Shown here one piece after another: positions 25,472 to 33,697 of a stretch of 41,008 bases of DNA. A model generated the notes under the pieces. That model had not been told where the DNA came from. It saw only the letters and a program-made list of their open reading frames with translations, and ran no database searches. The stretch lies in contig JAKUTH010000023.1 in assembly GCA_022448085.1 (NCBI GenBank), positions 1 to 41,008 of the forward strand. Direction: 5' to 3'. This stretch comes from Pseudomonadales bacterium (GTDB taxonomy: Bacteria > Pseudomonadota > Gammaproteobacteria > Pseudomonadales > Azotimanducaceae). Numbering within the stretch: the stretch's first letter is position 1; each line of letters opens with the position of its first letter. The position numbers and the translations under genes are program-made.

Positions 25472-25840
25472 TTAACCCATATGGAAAAAGACCGCTTTGT
25501 TGCCGTCGGGATCTCGGAAGTACCCACCGTAGAAGGTTGGCATGCGTTCACCGGGCGCGCCCTCGTCGCTTGCACCCAGTTCCATTGCGCGGGCGTGCAG
25601 TTCGTCAACTTTTTCACGTGAACCCGCTCGCAAAGCGACCATGTTGCCATTACCAGGTGATGGATCTTCCTCGTTGTGGGGTACGCAAACGGCAAGCATG
25701 GGAGAGTCCATGCCTGTCCCAATCATCGCTAGACGGCCCATGTCCATGATCACCGATGCCCCAATGGGTTCCAGTAGTCCTGACCAGAATGTCTTGGCTT
25801 GTTCCATGTCTTTCGTTCCGATAGTGATGTAACCGATCAT
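25472..25840 (-). CDS. VOC-family (glyoxalase/bleomycin-resistance fold) protein
   Basis: The 122-residue protein is built of two beta-alpha-beta-beta-beta modules. It opens with IGYITIGTKDMEQAKTFW and ends with YGGYFRDPDGNKAVFFH, the usual VOC C-terminal metal-site region. Such proteins act as lyases, isomerases, dioxygenases or binding proteins; the reaction here is unknown. GGAG lies eight bases before ATG 25840. It is first of the run VOC, acylphosphatase, PEP-utilising enzyme, aldehyde dehydrogenase, all minus strand, but the gap to acylphosphatase and its own promoter leave co-transcription unproven. Confidence 0.82.
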   Translation of the reverse strand: MIGYITIGTKDMEQAKTFWSGLLEPIGASVIMDMGRLAMIGTGMDSPMLAVCVPHNEEDPSPGNGNMVALRAGSREKVDELHARAMELGASDEGAPGERMPTFYGGYFRDPDGNKAVFFHMG

Positions 25841-25981
25841 CGACAGTTCTCCGTTGTGTTTAATCGATTGTATACAAGGGATCTGGTGGTTGAACCGAAA
25901 TTTCGCCTAACGCAAAAAACGGCGATGTGGCAAGTGGAGATGATCGACGTCGGCTGAGTTTCGAGGGTATATTGAGGACCT

Positions 25982-26794
25982 ATGTTGTCCGAATTAGAGA
26001 TCGACGCGGATCATTTCCGTAGAGAGGGATGGGTTCGAGTCGATGACGTAGTCCCCAAGAAACAACTTGATGCGGTTGTCGATCTGATATGTGAGTTTTT
26101 TGGGGTCGATTCGGAACACATGGAGCCGGGACGCAAGTTTGGCGAGGTGGTAAACGGCATAGTGCCTGTGCATCAGCATCAGGCATTATGGGATACCCGA
26201 CAGGAGCCCTCGGTACACGCGGCATTTAAAGCCCTACATGCAACCGATGATCTTTGGGTCACTATGGACCGTGCGTCGTACAAACCGCAGCTGTCGAAAC
26301 GGTCAAAATACGTGCGAGGTGATGCCAACGCAATACACGTCGACAAGAACCTAAACGACGACGGATTTACGGTCCAGGGCGTCCTGTATCTGACCGATAC
26401 CACGGAAGACCAAGGGGCATGGGAATGCGTCCCGGAAATGTTTCGTGAAATTCGTGACGACGGCCGTCGAGAGTTGAAACGGGACGAGGACTTTTCCAGT
26501 TATGCATTGCATAGAGTTCCCGGAAAGGCGGGTAGCCTCGTGATTTGGGATGGAAGGATGCCGCACTCGTCAGGCCATAATTGGTCCGATAAACCGCGGT
26601 TTGCTCAGTACATCACGATGAATAAGTGCGGTGATGAAGACGAGCGCCAGAGCCGGATTGAAAATTGGCGTCAGAATCGAGCGCCGACGTATTGGCGCAA
26701 CATGCCTCGTCAGGTGGATCCTGAACCTTGGGAAAAACCGGCACGCCTGACCACTCACGGAAAGCGTATTCTGGGTCTAATGCGCTGGTCGTGA
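25982..26794 (+). CDS. Phytanoyl-CoA dioxygenase (PhyH) family protein, 270 residues
   Basis: The Fe(II)/2-oxoglutarate oxygenase of the PhyH family has the metal triad H119-x-D121 in NAIHVDKNLNDDG and distal H195 in GRMPHSSGHN. The 2-oxoglutarate-binding Arg is R206 in KPRFAQY. It also has QGVLYLTDTTEDQGAWECVPEM, the family's central strand and loop. PhyH enzymes hydroxylate acyl-CoAs, ectoine, mitomycin-type or lipid substrates. GAGGA precedes ATG 25982. It faces the tandem PhyH pair convergently, with a 12-base gap, and differs clearly from them in sequence and length. Confidence 0.87.
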   Translation: MLSELEIDADHFRREGWVRVDDVVPKKQLDAVVDLICEFFGVDSEHMEPGRKFGEVVNGIVPVHQHQALWDTRQEPSVHAAFKALHATDDLWVTMDRASYKPQLSKRSKYVRGDANAIHVDKNLNDDGFTVQGVLYLTDTTEDQGAWECVPEMFREIRDDGRRELKRDEDFSSYALHRVPGKAGSLVIWDGRMPHSSGHNWSDKPRFAQYITMNKCGDEDERQSRIENWRQNRAPTYWRNMPRQVDPEPWEKPARLTTHGKRILGLMRWS

Positions 26795-26806
26795 GTCGCT
26801 AGCCGG

Positions 26807-27946
26807 TTAGGTGGCTGAGCTAACTTCTTTTAATTTTTCTTCAGCAACGACTTCCCGCATACCTTCCCATTCGTCCCACATATTGCACATCGCATACTTG
26901 GAGCGTTCCCACGGGTTGTTGCCCTCTTCGTACTCAAGCCATGCTCCTGCGGAACCCCGATCTGGGTGATCAGTTATCCCGTTGTGTACGTTATCGGGTT
27001 GTCGTTTTTTGTTCCGTATGCGAAAGATCATGTTCTTCCGCGACTCGGTACCCAACTCATTTCGCGTTCCGGAATGAGGAATGTGATACATGGTGATGCA
27101 CGCATCACCAGCATCCATAAGAATTTGAGTGGGCCTCGGCCACTTCTTTCCATCAGGCGTCGACTCGGAGGTCTCGTCTATAAACTGATCTCGTACAGCT
27201 TCAGGGAGGTAAACCAGCCCACATCGATTGGGTGCCTCGTGATTGAGCCTTGGCCAGCCAGGCCCTTCGGGGCCTAATTTGCCATTGGTTTCATATTGCC
27301 AGCGAAAGAATTTTTCGGCTGCATGATGCGCACCGCGTAACAGAGCCGTTTGTCCTCGGCCTTCCGCCATTTGGTCGTTCAAACAAACAAAGACGAAAGC
27401 GGTAAAACTACCTAGACCCAATGTCATTTCTGGATCATCGAACAAAGGTCCCATGTTGTGACCGATGACATTGGGACTGCGTCCGAGATCACCCTTTGGG
27501 CCAGAAGCGATGTATCGCTTGTAGATTTCGTCTTCACTACCTTCTTGCACTTCTTGTGGAATGGCGATCGTCAGGCTGCCATCCATATGGGTTTCGGCGT
27601 TGTAATACGGCATGTCTTTGTCGCGGTATCCGAGGTTATTAAAGTGGTCGCCGGGCTCCCTTACTTTGCTCACGCCCACTTGACAAAAGGAAGGAGGGTC
27701 GAAGCTGCCCATCGCTTCGGTAAGGATGGGGGTGATCGATGAGGCATTGATTAAATCGGTCATTTCCCGTTCGCCGCCGATGTTCTCTCCCCGTTTTGCG
27801 GCGTGAATTCGATCCAGCGCCGTTTGCACCAATTTCTCGGAAACCGCTTTTCGGAGAATGATGTATCCATCTTTATAGAACGACTGTTTTTGATCTAACG
27901 TCAACGTTGTCGTTGAGTCGGCTACGATCTCAGCGTTTGTACTCAT
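26807..27946 (-). CDS. PhyH-family dioxygenase, tandem copy 2
   Basis: The 379-residue Fe(II)/2-oxoglutarate oxygenase has the metal motif H120-x-D122 in ETHMDGSLTIAIP and the distal His/Arg region ITMYHIPHSGTRNE, RKNMIFRIRN. The central SFTAFVFVCLND...GRGQTALLRGAHH segment is the PhyH double-stranded beta-helix core. It is about 70% identical by eye to the neighbouring copy, which lies upstream. Its ATG overlaps the other gene's stop (27943-27946, ATGA), so the two are translationally coupled. The substrate is unknown. The paired expression allows an enzyme heterodimer or successive hydroxylations (inference). Confidence 0.87.
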   Translation of the reverse strand: MSTNAEIVADSTTTLTLDQKQSFYKDGYIILRKAVSEKLVQTALDRIHAAKRGENIGGEREMTDLINASSITPILTEAMGSFDPPSFCQVGVSKVREPGDHFNNLGYRDKDMPYYNAETHMDGSLTIAIPQEVQEGSEDEIYKRYIASGPKGDLGRSPNVIGHNMGPLFDDPEMTLGLGSFTAFVFVCLNDQMAEGRGQTALLRGAHHAAEKFFRWQYETNGKLGPEGPGWPRLNHEAPNRCGLVYLPEAVRDQFIDETSESTPDGKKWPRPTQILMDAGDACITMYHIPHSGTRNELGTESRKNMIFRIRNKKRQPDNVHNGITDHPDRGSAGAWLEYEEGNNPWERSKYAMCNMWDEWEGMREVVAEEKLKEVSSAT

Positions 27947-29079
27947 GAGGCGTCTTCTTCGAGCGCCCGCTGTTCAGCGACAACCTCTTGCATCCCTTGC
28001 CACTCGTCCCACATATTGCACATCGCGTATTTCGAACGTTCCCAAGGGTCATTGCCCTCTTCAAACTCCAGCCATTCCCCGCGCTGGCCTCTGTCGGGAT
28101 GGTCGCTTATGCCATTGACCATCACATTGGGCTGCCGGTTTTTGTTACGAATGCGAAAAATCATGTTCTTTCTTGGTTCGGTCCCATGCTCGTTTCGTGT
28201 TCCAGAATGTGGGATATGGTAGAGCGTGATACATGCATCACCCTTATCCATGAGTACTTGCGTCGGTCTTGGCCATTTCTTTCCGTCCGGGGTCGATTCT
28301 GAGGTTTCATCGATAAACTGGTCTTGCACCGATTGAGGTACGTAAATCATTCCACAACGATTGGGACAATCGTAATTAAGGCGCGGCCATTCGGGTCCTT
28401 CTGGACCAAGGTGTCCGTTAGTTTCGTATTGCATGCGAAAGAACTTCTCCATGGCGTGATGAGCACCGCGCAAGACGGCAGTTTGCCCGCGACCCTCGCC
28501 GGTCTGATCGTTAAGACAGATAAATGCAAATGCAGTGAAGCTTCCTAGGCCGAGCGTCATCGCCGGATCTTCAAACATCGGTACCATGTTGTGCCCCATC
28601 ACTTCGGGACTGCGACCCAAGTCACCCTTCGGGCCAGAGGCGAAATGACGCGCGTAAATTTCTTCGGGCGTGCCTTCTTGAACCTCTTGAGGCGCTGCTA
28701 TGGTGATGCTGCCATCCATATGAGTTCCGGCGCCGTAATACGGAAGATCTTTATCCCGATAACCGAGATTCGTGAAGCGGTCGCCCGGTTTGGTCACCGG
28801 AATTACGCCGACCTGGCATGCGATAGGTGGATCGAACTCTCCCATGACCTCATTGAGAATAGGGGTAATGGACGAAGCGTTGATGAGGTCGAGGATGACC
28901 TTCTCGCCGCCTATGTGCTCGCCTTTTTTTGCTTCGCTAATCCTGGTAAGGGCAGCATCAGCTTGCTCTTCGGATACCGCATTCTTAAGAACGATGTAAC
29001 CGTCGTGGTACAGCATTCGTTTCTGTTCAAGGGTTAGCACGGTTGTGGCAGCGCGTGGCTGACTGCTTGATTTACTCAT
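27943..29079 (-). CDS. PhyH-family dioxygenase, tandem copy 1
   Basis: The 378-residue protein is the paralogue of the following gene: same length, same blocks (HDGYIVLKNAVSEEQ, LINASSITPIL, NLGYRDKDLPYYG), metal motif H120-x-D122 in GTHMDGSITIAAP, and YHIPHSGTRNEHGTE with RKNMIFRIRN. All metal and co-substrate residues are kept in both copies, so neither looks degenerate. GAGGAG lies nine bases before ATG 29079, and this gene is first in the pair. The 303-base region upstream is open for regulation. The substrate is unknown. Confidence 0.87.
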   Translation of the reverse strand: MSKSSSQPRAATTVLTLEQKRMLYHDGYIVLKNAVSEEQADAALTRISEAKKGEHIGGEKVILDLINASSITPILNEVMGEFDPPIACQVGVIPVTKPGDRFTNLGYRDKDLPYYGAGTHMDGSITIAAPQEVQEGTPEEIYARHFASGPKGDLGRSPEVMGHNMVPMFEDPAMTLGLGSFTAFAFICLNDQTGEGRGQTAVLRGAHHAMEKFFRMQYETNGHLGPEGPEWPRLNYDCPNRCGMIYVPQSVQDQFIDETSESTPDGKKWPRPTQVLMDKGDACITLYHIPHSGTRNEHGTEPRKNMIFRIRNKNRQPNVMVNGISDHPDRGQRGEWLEFEEGNDPWERSKYAMCNMWDEWQGMQEVVAEQRALEEDAS

Positions 29080-29382
29080 GTGTTGCTCTCCTCGACGTCA
29101 AGTTTCCAAGCAATGGCCTATAAGTCAAGGCTTTGGCTCAAGCGGCGGTATTCGTGGATGTTCGTTCCAAACGACGGAGGCTTCGGATCTTGATCTCACG
29201 GATCCAACCGTTGCAAATGTATGCGTCAGTATTAATGAATAAAAACAATAAGTTACGAATCAAAGGTGACGTGTGATTGCGGATTTTTCCTGCGTGTCTA
29301 ATACGAATCACGAGGACATGCGTATGGTTGTGGCGTATTTGGTAATTGTGAGAATGTGTCTTGTAACAGAGGGGGTGCGTAG
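29080..29382. other. 303-base intergenic region between divergent PhyH pair and VOC gene
   Basis: No gene is seen. It must carry the promoters of both flanking, divergently transcribed genes. An AT-rich patch (29230-29260, ATTAATGAATAAAAACAATAAG) with TTGCAA at 29211-29216 suggests a promoter toward the VOC gene, but the spacing to any -10-like word is poor, so I do not call one. Confidence 0.4.
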
Positions 29383-29766
29383 GTGCTCGAAAGTTTCACA
29401 GTCCTTTTAAATGTCGAGGATGTTTCGGCGGCGATCGCTTTCTATGGCGAATTGTTTGGGTTTGAAGTCGTACAGAAGTTTGAGGAAAACAATTCGATTC
29501 GGTGGGCGAGTCTGAGTAAGGATCAGACGCAATTAATGCTGAACGAGCATGGGGAACGGAGTAACGATCGTCGGCGACTCAGTGATAGTCATCTAGACGT
29601 CGTTCTTTATATTGGAGTTACTGACTTGGATGAAATCTGGCGGCGAGTAGATCAGAAAGGCTATTCACCTAGCCAAATTGAAATTGAGGACTACGGACTA
29701 CGCCAATTTGGGTTCAGAGACCTGGACGGATACGAGATCGCAGTCACGGGTCCATTAGAACAATAA
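29383..29766 (+). CDS. VOC-family (glyoxalase-like) protein
   Basis: The 127-residue protein is of the VOC superfamily: TVLLNVEDVSAAIAFYGELFGFEVVQKF at the N-terminus and YGLRQFGFRDLDGYEIAV at the C-terminus, whose final Glu is the usual metal ligand position. The frame starts at GTG 29383 with GAGGG at 29369-29373. It is divergent from the PhyH pair and may serve in the same process or be a resistance/binding protein. It is not close to the VOC gene at 25.5 kb in sequence. Confidence 0.8.
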   Translation: MLESFTVLLNVEDVSAAIAFYGELFGFEVVQKFEENNSIRWASLSKDQTQLMLNEHGERSNDRRRLSDSHLDVVLYIGVTDLDEIWRRVDQKGYSPSQIEIEDYGLRQFGFRDLDGYEIAVTGPLEQ

Positions 29767-29978
29767 CTCTTGGTGGATTGCGACGTGATCGGTTCGGGTG
29801 ATTATTCCGCATTCTTGTTTCGTAAATACTCGCTGGTCATAACGTTTGCTGGCGAAAAGTATCGTGGCAAGGGGGGCACCCGAACGTAACGGTTTAAAAG
29901 GTCAAGCGCGACTTGGCGATATTCATCTAAGGCGCTACCTTGAGGGGGGAAACTGGTCAAAGCTCAGGAATTGGTTAA

Positions 29979-30446
29979 ATGAAACACATATGGATAGTCG
30001 TAGCAGTTGTCGCGTGCATGGGGGCTCATGCGAATCACCACCAGATAAGCGACGCTGCGAACAAAGCGGGGATCGTAAAGCCAAGGTTGGTCAACGGAGA
30101 TTCATCTCGACGCAAATGTTTCGAAGATGAAAAAGTGGCGGCGTACTACGCCAATATTCAGGAGGCTGTTGCCGCAGGCAAGGCGACGGAACAAGAGGCG
30201 TCGCAAAAGCTGAAATGGATGAAAAAAAACGTATGCACAGAATTGGCTGGAAAAGCGTTGGGGGATGCGGAAGATGAGCGGGTTTACTTGCATGAATTGG
30301 AGAGCGACGGTTGCGAACACCTTGGCATCATCGTTCACGATCGCATTCCACCAGTGATTGAAAAGGACGGACACATCTTTACGTTTGATCCTGAGTCTCG
30401 AAGTTACCATGCAATCGGTTTCCACCCGCCCAGTGAGTCCAGATAA
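29979..30446 (+). CDS. Small exported protein of unknown function
   Basis: I do not recognise this 155-residue protein. It has a typical signal peptide (HIWIVVAVVACMGAHA, cleavage after AHA) and then a charged, Lys/Glu-rich helical stretch (EDEKVAAYYANIQEAVAAGK...EASQKLKWMKK). Three mature Cys follow (in RRKCFEDE, KKNVCTEL and SDGCEHLG). AGGA lies nine bases before ATG 29979. Its last 38 bases overlap the start of the nuclease fragment in another frame, so the two were probably once coupled. It is likely periplasmic. Confidence 0.6.
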   Translation: MKHIWIVVAVVACMGAHANHHQISDAANKAGIVKPRLVNGDSSRRKCFEDEKVAAYYANIQEAVAAGKATEQEASQKLKWMKKNVCTELAGKALGDAEDERVYLHELESDGCEHLGIIVHDRIPPVIEKDGHIFTFDPESRSYHAIGFHPPSESR

Positions 30447-30618
30447 CCCAGAGTCATTCACGGGCAAGGTCACTTATATCGTCGATGGCGATACCTTTAG
30501 CTTTAGTACGAAGGGACAGCTGGTACGTATCACGCTGAATGAGATTGATGCCCCTGAGATGAATCAGCCTTGGGGCAACAACGCCTACTCATTTTTTCGA
30601 TGTAGAAGACTAACTTAG
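30409..30618 (+). pseudogene. Truncated thermonuclease (SNase-like) fragment
   Basis: The 69-codon frame holds the N-terminal third of a staphylococcal-nuclease domain: KVTYIVDGDTFSFS, then QLVRITLNEIDAPEMNQPWGNNA with the first catalytic Arg and the DAPE Glu. The remaining strands, including the second catalytic Arg, are missing. The match ends after NNA and the frame stops at 30616-30618, 24 bases before tRNA-Gly. The family usually runs about 130 residues or more. A deletion or recombination next to the tRNA gene is the simplest reading; a functional short protein is unlikely. Confidence 0.72.
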
Positions 30619-30622
30619 TCTT
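30606..30622. repeat. Perfect 8-base inverted repeat at the end of the nuclease fragment
   Basis: AAGACTAA and TTAGTCTT flank a single C and include the fragment's stop codon. AAAAAA follows on the + strand, so on the minus strand a T-run precedes the hairpin, which does not make a standard terminator for either direction. It may be a recombination scar or a tRNA-flanking stem. Confidence 0.5.
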
Positions 30623-30642
30623 AAAAAATCAATTAATTAGTT

Positions 30643-30718
30643 TGGAGCGGGAAACGAGATTCGAACTCGCGACCCCAACCTTGGCAAGGTTGTGCTCTAC
30701 CAACTGAGCTATTCCCGC
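30643..30718 (-). tRNA. tRNA-Gly (anticodon GCC)
   Basis: The minus strand reads a complete 76-base cloverleaf. The acceptor stem GCGGGAA pairs with TTCCCGC, the D-arm is TAGCTCAGTTGGTAGAGC, the anticodon loop is CTTGCCAAG with anticodon GCC, the T-arm includes GAGTTCGAATCTC, and the 3' end carries an encoded CCA. It stands alone. It lies between the truncated nuclease and a PhyH gene, a typical place for integration or deletion events. Confidence 0.97.
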
Positions 30719-30894
30719 ACACTTATAAAATGATCGCGTAGTGGCGCTAGAGATCCAACCACTTAGGAACTTTGCCACTGTTGTCCAAGTTTCTCCACTT
30801 ATCCTAGTGATCTAATGGCACTCTTTGTTATAACAAGCCGCTAGAGTCTGTTGTACGATCAAAAGAAGGTTCTGGCGAATCGAAAATTAAAACA

Positions 30895-32061
30895 TTGAAG
30901 AAAAAGAACCGGCAGGATAAGAACTCGTCGACTTCTGGCCCGCTACCGGTAGTCGCAAGTCAAGACGAAACAATTGCGAATCTGCGTGACGAAGTTGCCC
31001 AGCTGCGCGAGGAACTCGAACAGTTGCGCGGTTACCAGACGGAACCCGCTTTTGGAACCACCTGGCAAACCGAGATGGACCAGGGAATTGTTTACACAGA
31101 CGGTCACTCACCGACTAGCTCGATGTCGGCCGGCAGGTTGCTAAAACAATTCTCCGGTTTATCTAAGGAGCGTATGAAGTCTGGGCAAATTCGCGACAGC
31201 CGAGACTTTGACTACCTGCCGAACCCGAGCAGCGATGAGGAGCAATTGGAAGCTGACTTCGTCCGCTGGGGATATTGCCTGGTCAAGGATGCTATGTCGC
31301 CCGATCAAGTTCGAACCCAAGTGGATCGGCTTATAGACCAGGCTGCTGCAGAGCGTCGGCTGAACGTCGGGATGATGACGAGCGCTAATGACCGTGCCCA
31401 GCTCGTGAACAATTTAGTGCTCAAAGGCTCCGTGTTTCGGGATGCAGTGGAGTTTAAGGAGTTGGCTGCACAAGGCGGTCCCACGGTGGATCGTCTACTT
31501 ACCAAGATTATGGGTGAGGGCTTCGGTCTGGGCTGCGCACACGGATCCATTGTCCATACGGGCGGAGGCTTACAGGAGTTACATATCGATCAGGGCGGTA
31601 TGCCTTTGCCATATCCCCCATTCCCGTTCGGCTCTCTCATTATCTGGTGTTACACCGATTTCGATCTCGCCAACGGTGGCACTTATGTCGTACCGGGCTC
31701 TCATCGGAATGCGAGCGGTGCCACAAGCTTCCAAGATGGTACCGATCTTCTTCAACTAGTTAATGGCGAGCCTGGCTTAGTTGCTGTTTGTGCGCCTTCG
31801 GGCACCTGCATCCTCACCGATACGCGAATCTTGCATTGCGGTGGACGACGCACGGCCCAAGGTACCCGATATGCCATGCGTTGCCACTACAACCGACACT
31901 TCATAAGGCCGCTGCATGAACAATCGACGGCGAATCTACATGTCCCCGACCACGTTTACGATGAACTCTCGGACCGGCTGAAACGCATGATGGGCATTAC
32001 CGTCAATAACCAAACACCCGTCGGCGAGCTTTCCGCCAATGACGAGTCTGATTTGAACTAG
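30895..32061 (+). CDS. PhyH-family dioxygenase with N-terminal coiled coil
   Basis: The 388-residue protein has a PhyH core with the metal motif H230-x-D232 in LQELHIDQGGMP, distal H314 in RILHCGGRRT and R325, and the core strand FPFGSLIIWCYTDFDLANGGTYVVPGSH. It is unlike the tandem PhyH pair. The first 60 residues are charged, including the heptad-like stretch NLRDEVAQLREELEQLRG (29-46), a short coiled coil that suggests oligomerisation. The frame starts at TTG 30895 without a strong Shine-Dalgarno; the coiled-coil coding pattern favours a start at or near here. It begins just past tRNA-Gly. Confidence 0.83.
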   Translation: MKKKNRQDKNSSTSGPLPVVASQDETIANLRDEVAQLREELEQLRGYQTEPAFGTTWQTEMDQGIVYTDGHSPTSSMSAGRLLKQFSGLSKERMKSGQIRDSRDFDYLPNPSSDEEQLEADFVRWGYCLVKDAMSPDQVRTQVDRLIDQAAAERRLNVGMMTSANDRAQLVNNLVLKGSVFRDAVEFKELAAQGGPTVDRLLTKIMGEGFGLGCAHGSIVHTGGGLQELHIDQGGMPLPYPPFPFGSLIIWCYTDFDLANGGTYVVPGSHRNASGATSFQDGTDLLQLVNGEPGLVAVCAPSGTCILTDTRILHCGGRRTAQGTRYAMRCHYNRHFIRPLHEQSTANLHVPDHVYDELSDRLKRMMGITVNNQTPVGELSANDESDLN

Positions 32062-32123
32062 TCCGCCTCTTCCGTTTCACGGCCGAAATGCTGAACGAGT
32101 CCTTCCCGATTTTGATGCGGGTT

Positions 32124-32972
32124 TTATGTTGTTGTATCGCCCCCGTCTGGAAAAGACGGTTGGTGCTTTTCGTACACGTACGCTCCAATCCTCTCTATCC
32201 GTGTCCGTTCCTCTTGTTCAAGAGGACCGGCTTCGAGAGCTGAAATCGCTTCGTCCATTTGTTCGGCGTTGGCGGGCCCGCATAGCACTACGTCCACGTT
32301 CGGGTTTGATAGTGCAAATCGGTAACAATCGCGAGCCGATAGCGGTGTCTCTCCTGGAGGCATTTTTTGGGCATCCAGTAGATGTCCCCAGCGCGTGGCT
32401 GTGTAAGCCAGGATGGCCGGCCTTGGTCGATTCGGGACGAATGGAAAGACGTCCTTTTCGGCACCTCGATGTGCAGCGTTGTACCGCAACATGAACATAT
32501 CGTAGGCAACAGCGTTTTGTCCTTGTTGCTCGGTGGCAAAGAGTTTTTTGAGCAGCGGTCGGTTGTGGGTGCTCAACGAAAGAAAACGCACTTTGCCGCG
32601 GTCACGTAATTGCTCAAAGACTTCGAGGTAATCGTCTGAGGGAACCTCGTTACGAGCGCCGAGTAATAGATAATCAAAGTGATCAAGTCCCGTTCGTCTC
32701 AGCGCCAGTTCCACGGACGGCACGATTAAGCGTGGTAACCGAGCGTATGACTGGACGGTGAGGATTAGTTCATCACGATGGCGTTTGGCGAGATGTCGGA
32801 TCGCCTGCCCAAATCCCGGTCTTCGAATGGACCCCCAGTAGAGATAATTAACGCCCCTTTCGAAGGCGTGCTCCACAACCTTTTGGGGCAATCCAAAACT
32901 TGAACCAATCCCGAGCCGACTAGAGACTAGATCGCTATGTCCGAGAGGTTGTCTTTCCAAGAAATCGCTCAT
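32124..32972 (-). CDS. Aldo/keto-reductase-fold protein lacking the canonical catalytic Lys and His
   Basis: The roughly 282-residue TIM-barrel protein has AKR-type blocks: LGIGSSFGLP, ERGVNYLYWGS, LALRRTGLDHFDYLLLGA, GKVRFLSLSTHNRP, and the cofactor-end SNPNVDVVLCGPANAEQMDEA. In ordinary AKRs the residue after the TLT strand is Lys and the residue after DYLLL is His. Here they read V73 and G105, so the catalytic tetrad is incomplete; a Tyr is kept near Y43/Y45. The open frame runs back to 33125, but that would overlap the methyltransferase, so ATG 32972 is chosen. It may still bind NADPH, or act in a different reaction. Confidence 0.78.
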   Translation of the reverse strand: MSDFLERQPLGHSDLVSSRLGIGSSFGLPQKVVEHAFERGVNYLYWGSIRRPGFGQAIRHLAKRHRDELILTVQSYARLPRLIVPSVELALRRTGLDHFDYLLLGARNEVPSDDYLEVFEQLRDRGKVRFLSLSTHNRPLLKKLFATEQQGQNAVAYDMFMLRYNAAHRGAEKDVFPFVPNRPRPAILAYTATRWGHLLDAQKMPPGETPLSARDCYRFALSNPNVDVVLCGPANAEQMDEAISALEAGPLEQEERTRIERIGAYVYEKHQPSFPDGGDTTT

Positions 32973-33009
32973 ACGCGTCGCGCTTATTGTTGAGACTTTC
33001 GTCGTGTAG

Positions 33010-33603
33010 TTATTTGAATCCGCCGAATGTCGCCATTCTGCCGTCCTGTTCGAATAGGGCGACATCTTTGAGATCAGCTTCAAGCCATTGGAGGTGTGAG
33101 CCGATGTTGTCGAACACCAGGTCACAATTTAGAAAACAGCCACTAGCAGTTAGCAGTCCGGTAATTTCGTGATAGATCCCGCGAATACGTTCCGGGGAAC
33201 GGACGTTGTGAATAGCAATTGAGGAAACCACGGCGTCGAACGGATGCTCGAATAACGCGAACCAGTTTGATTGTGATAAGTCGCTCTTAACGTAGGTGAC
33301 TCGATCATTGAATTCGGTGAGTCGTGTTCGAGCATATTCAAGCATAGGTTCCGAGAAATCGTGACAGACAACTTGAGCCTTCGGGAACTTCTTTAGAACA
33401 CACAGAGATAACTCACCGTATCCGGCGCCTACGTCTAAAACGTGGATTACACTGTCCTCATCCTGCGGAATTCGCTCGATCATACGAGTGAGCATCGGCC
33501 GACGGGATTCGTCTTTGGTCACGTCGTTTTGTATCCAGTCTTTGACGTATTCGGCCGAGTGCCAGTCGTGCCTACCGTGGGGATCGGAGCGAGTTGCTAC
33601 CAT
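33010..33603 (-). CDS. Class I SAM-dependent methyltransferase
   Basis: The protein has the Rossmann SAM-binding motif I VLDVGAGYGELSL, the acidic end of strand 2 in VVCHDFSEPMLEYA, motif II VKSDLSQ, and DAVVSSIAIHNV. The substrate is unknown. The frame can be extended to GTG 33720, which would overlap the 3' end of the giant gene by 23 bases, but ATG 33603 (197 residues) begins just before the conserved-looking HDWHSAEYVKDW; neither has a clear Shine-Dalgarno. The AKR-like gene follows after 37 bases on the same strand. Both lie downstream of the giant cytochrome gene and may be in its transcript. Confidence 0.8.
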   Translation of the reverse strand: MVATRSDPHGRHDWHSAEYVKDWIQNDVTKDESRRPMLTRMIERIPQDEDSVIHVLDVGAGYGELSLCVLKKFPKAQVVCHDFSEPMLEYARTRLTEFNDRVTYVKSDLSQSNWFALFEHPFDAVVSSIAIHNVRSPERIRGIYHEITGLLTASGCFLNCDLVFDNIGSHLQWLEADLKDVALFEQDGRMATFGGFK

Positions 33604-33697
33604 TGGGAACCCGAGGAGCAGCCGGCGGGTATCACGATCCGATAGGTATGACCGGATGCTTGCTGAAGGGAAACATGCGGTTTCGTTAAATAGGCCG

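Noticed and set aside
32973-33125. Longer start for the AKR-like gene
   Set aside because: The extra 51 residues do not look like an AKR N-terminus and would overlap the methyltransferase coding end; ATG 32972 fits the fold.
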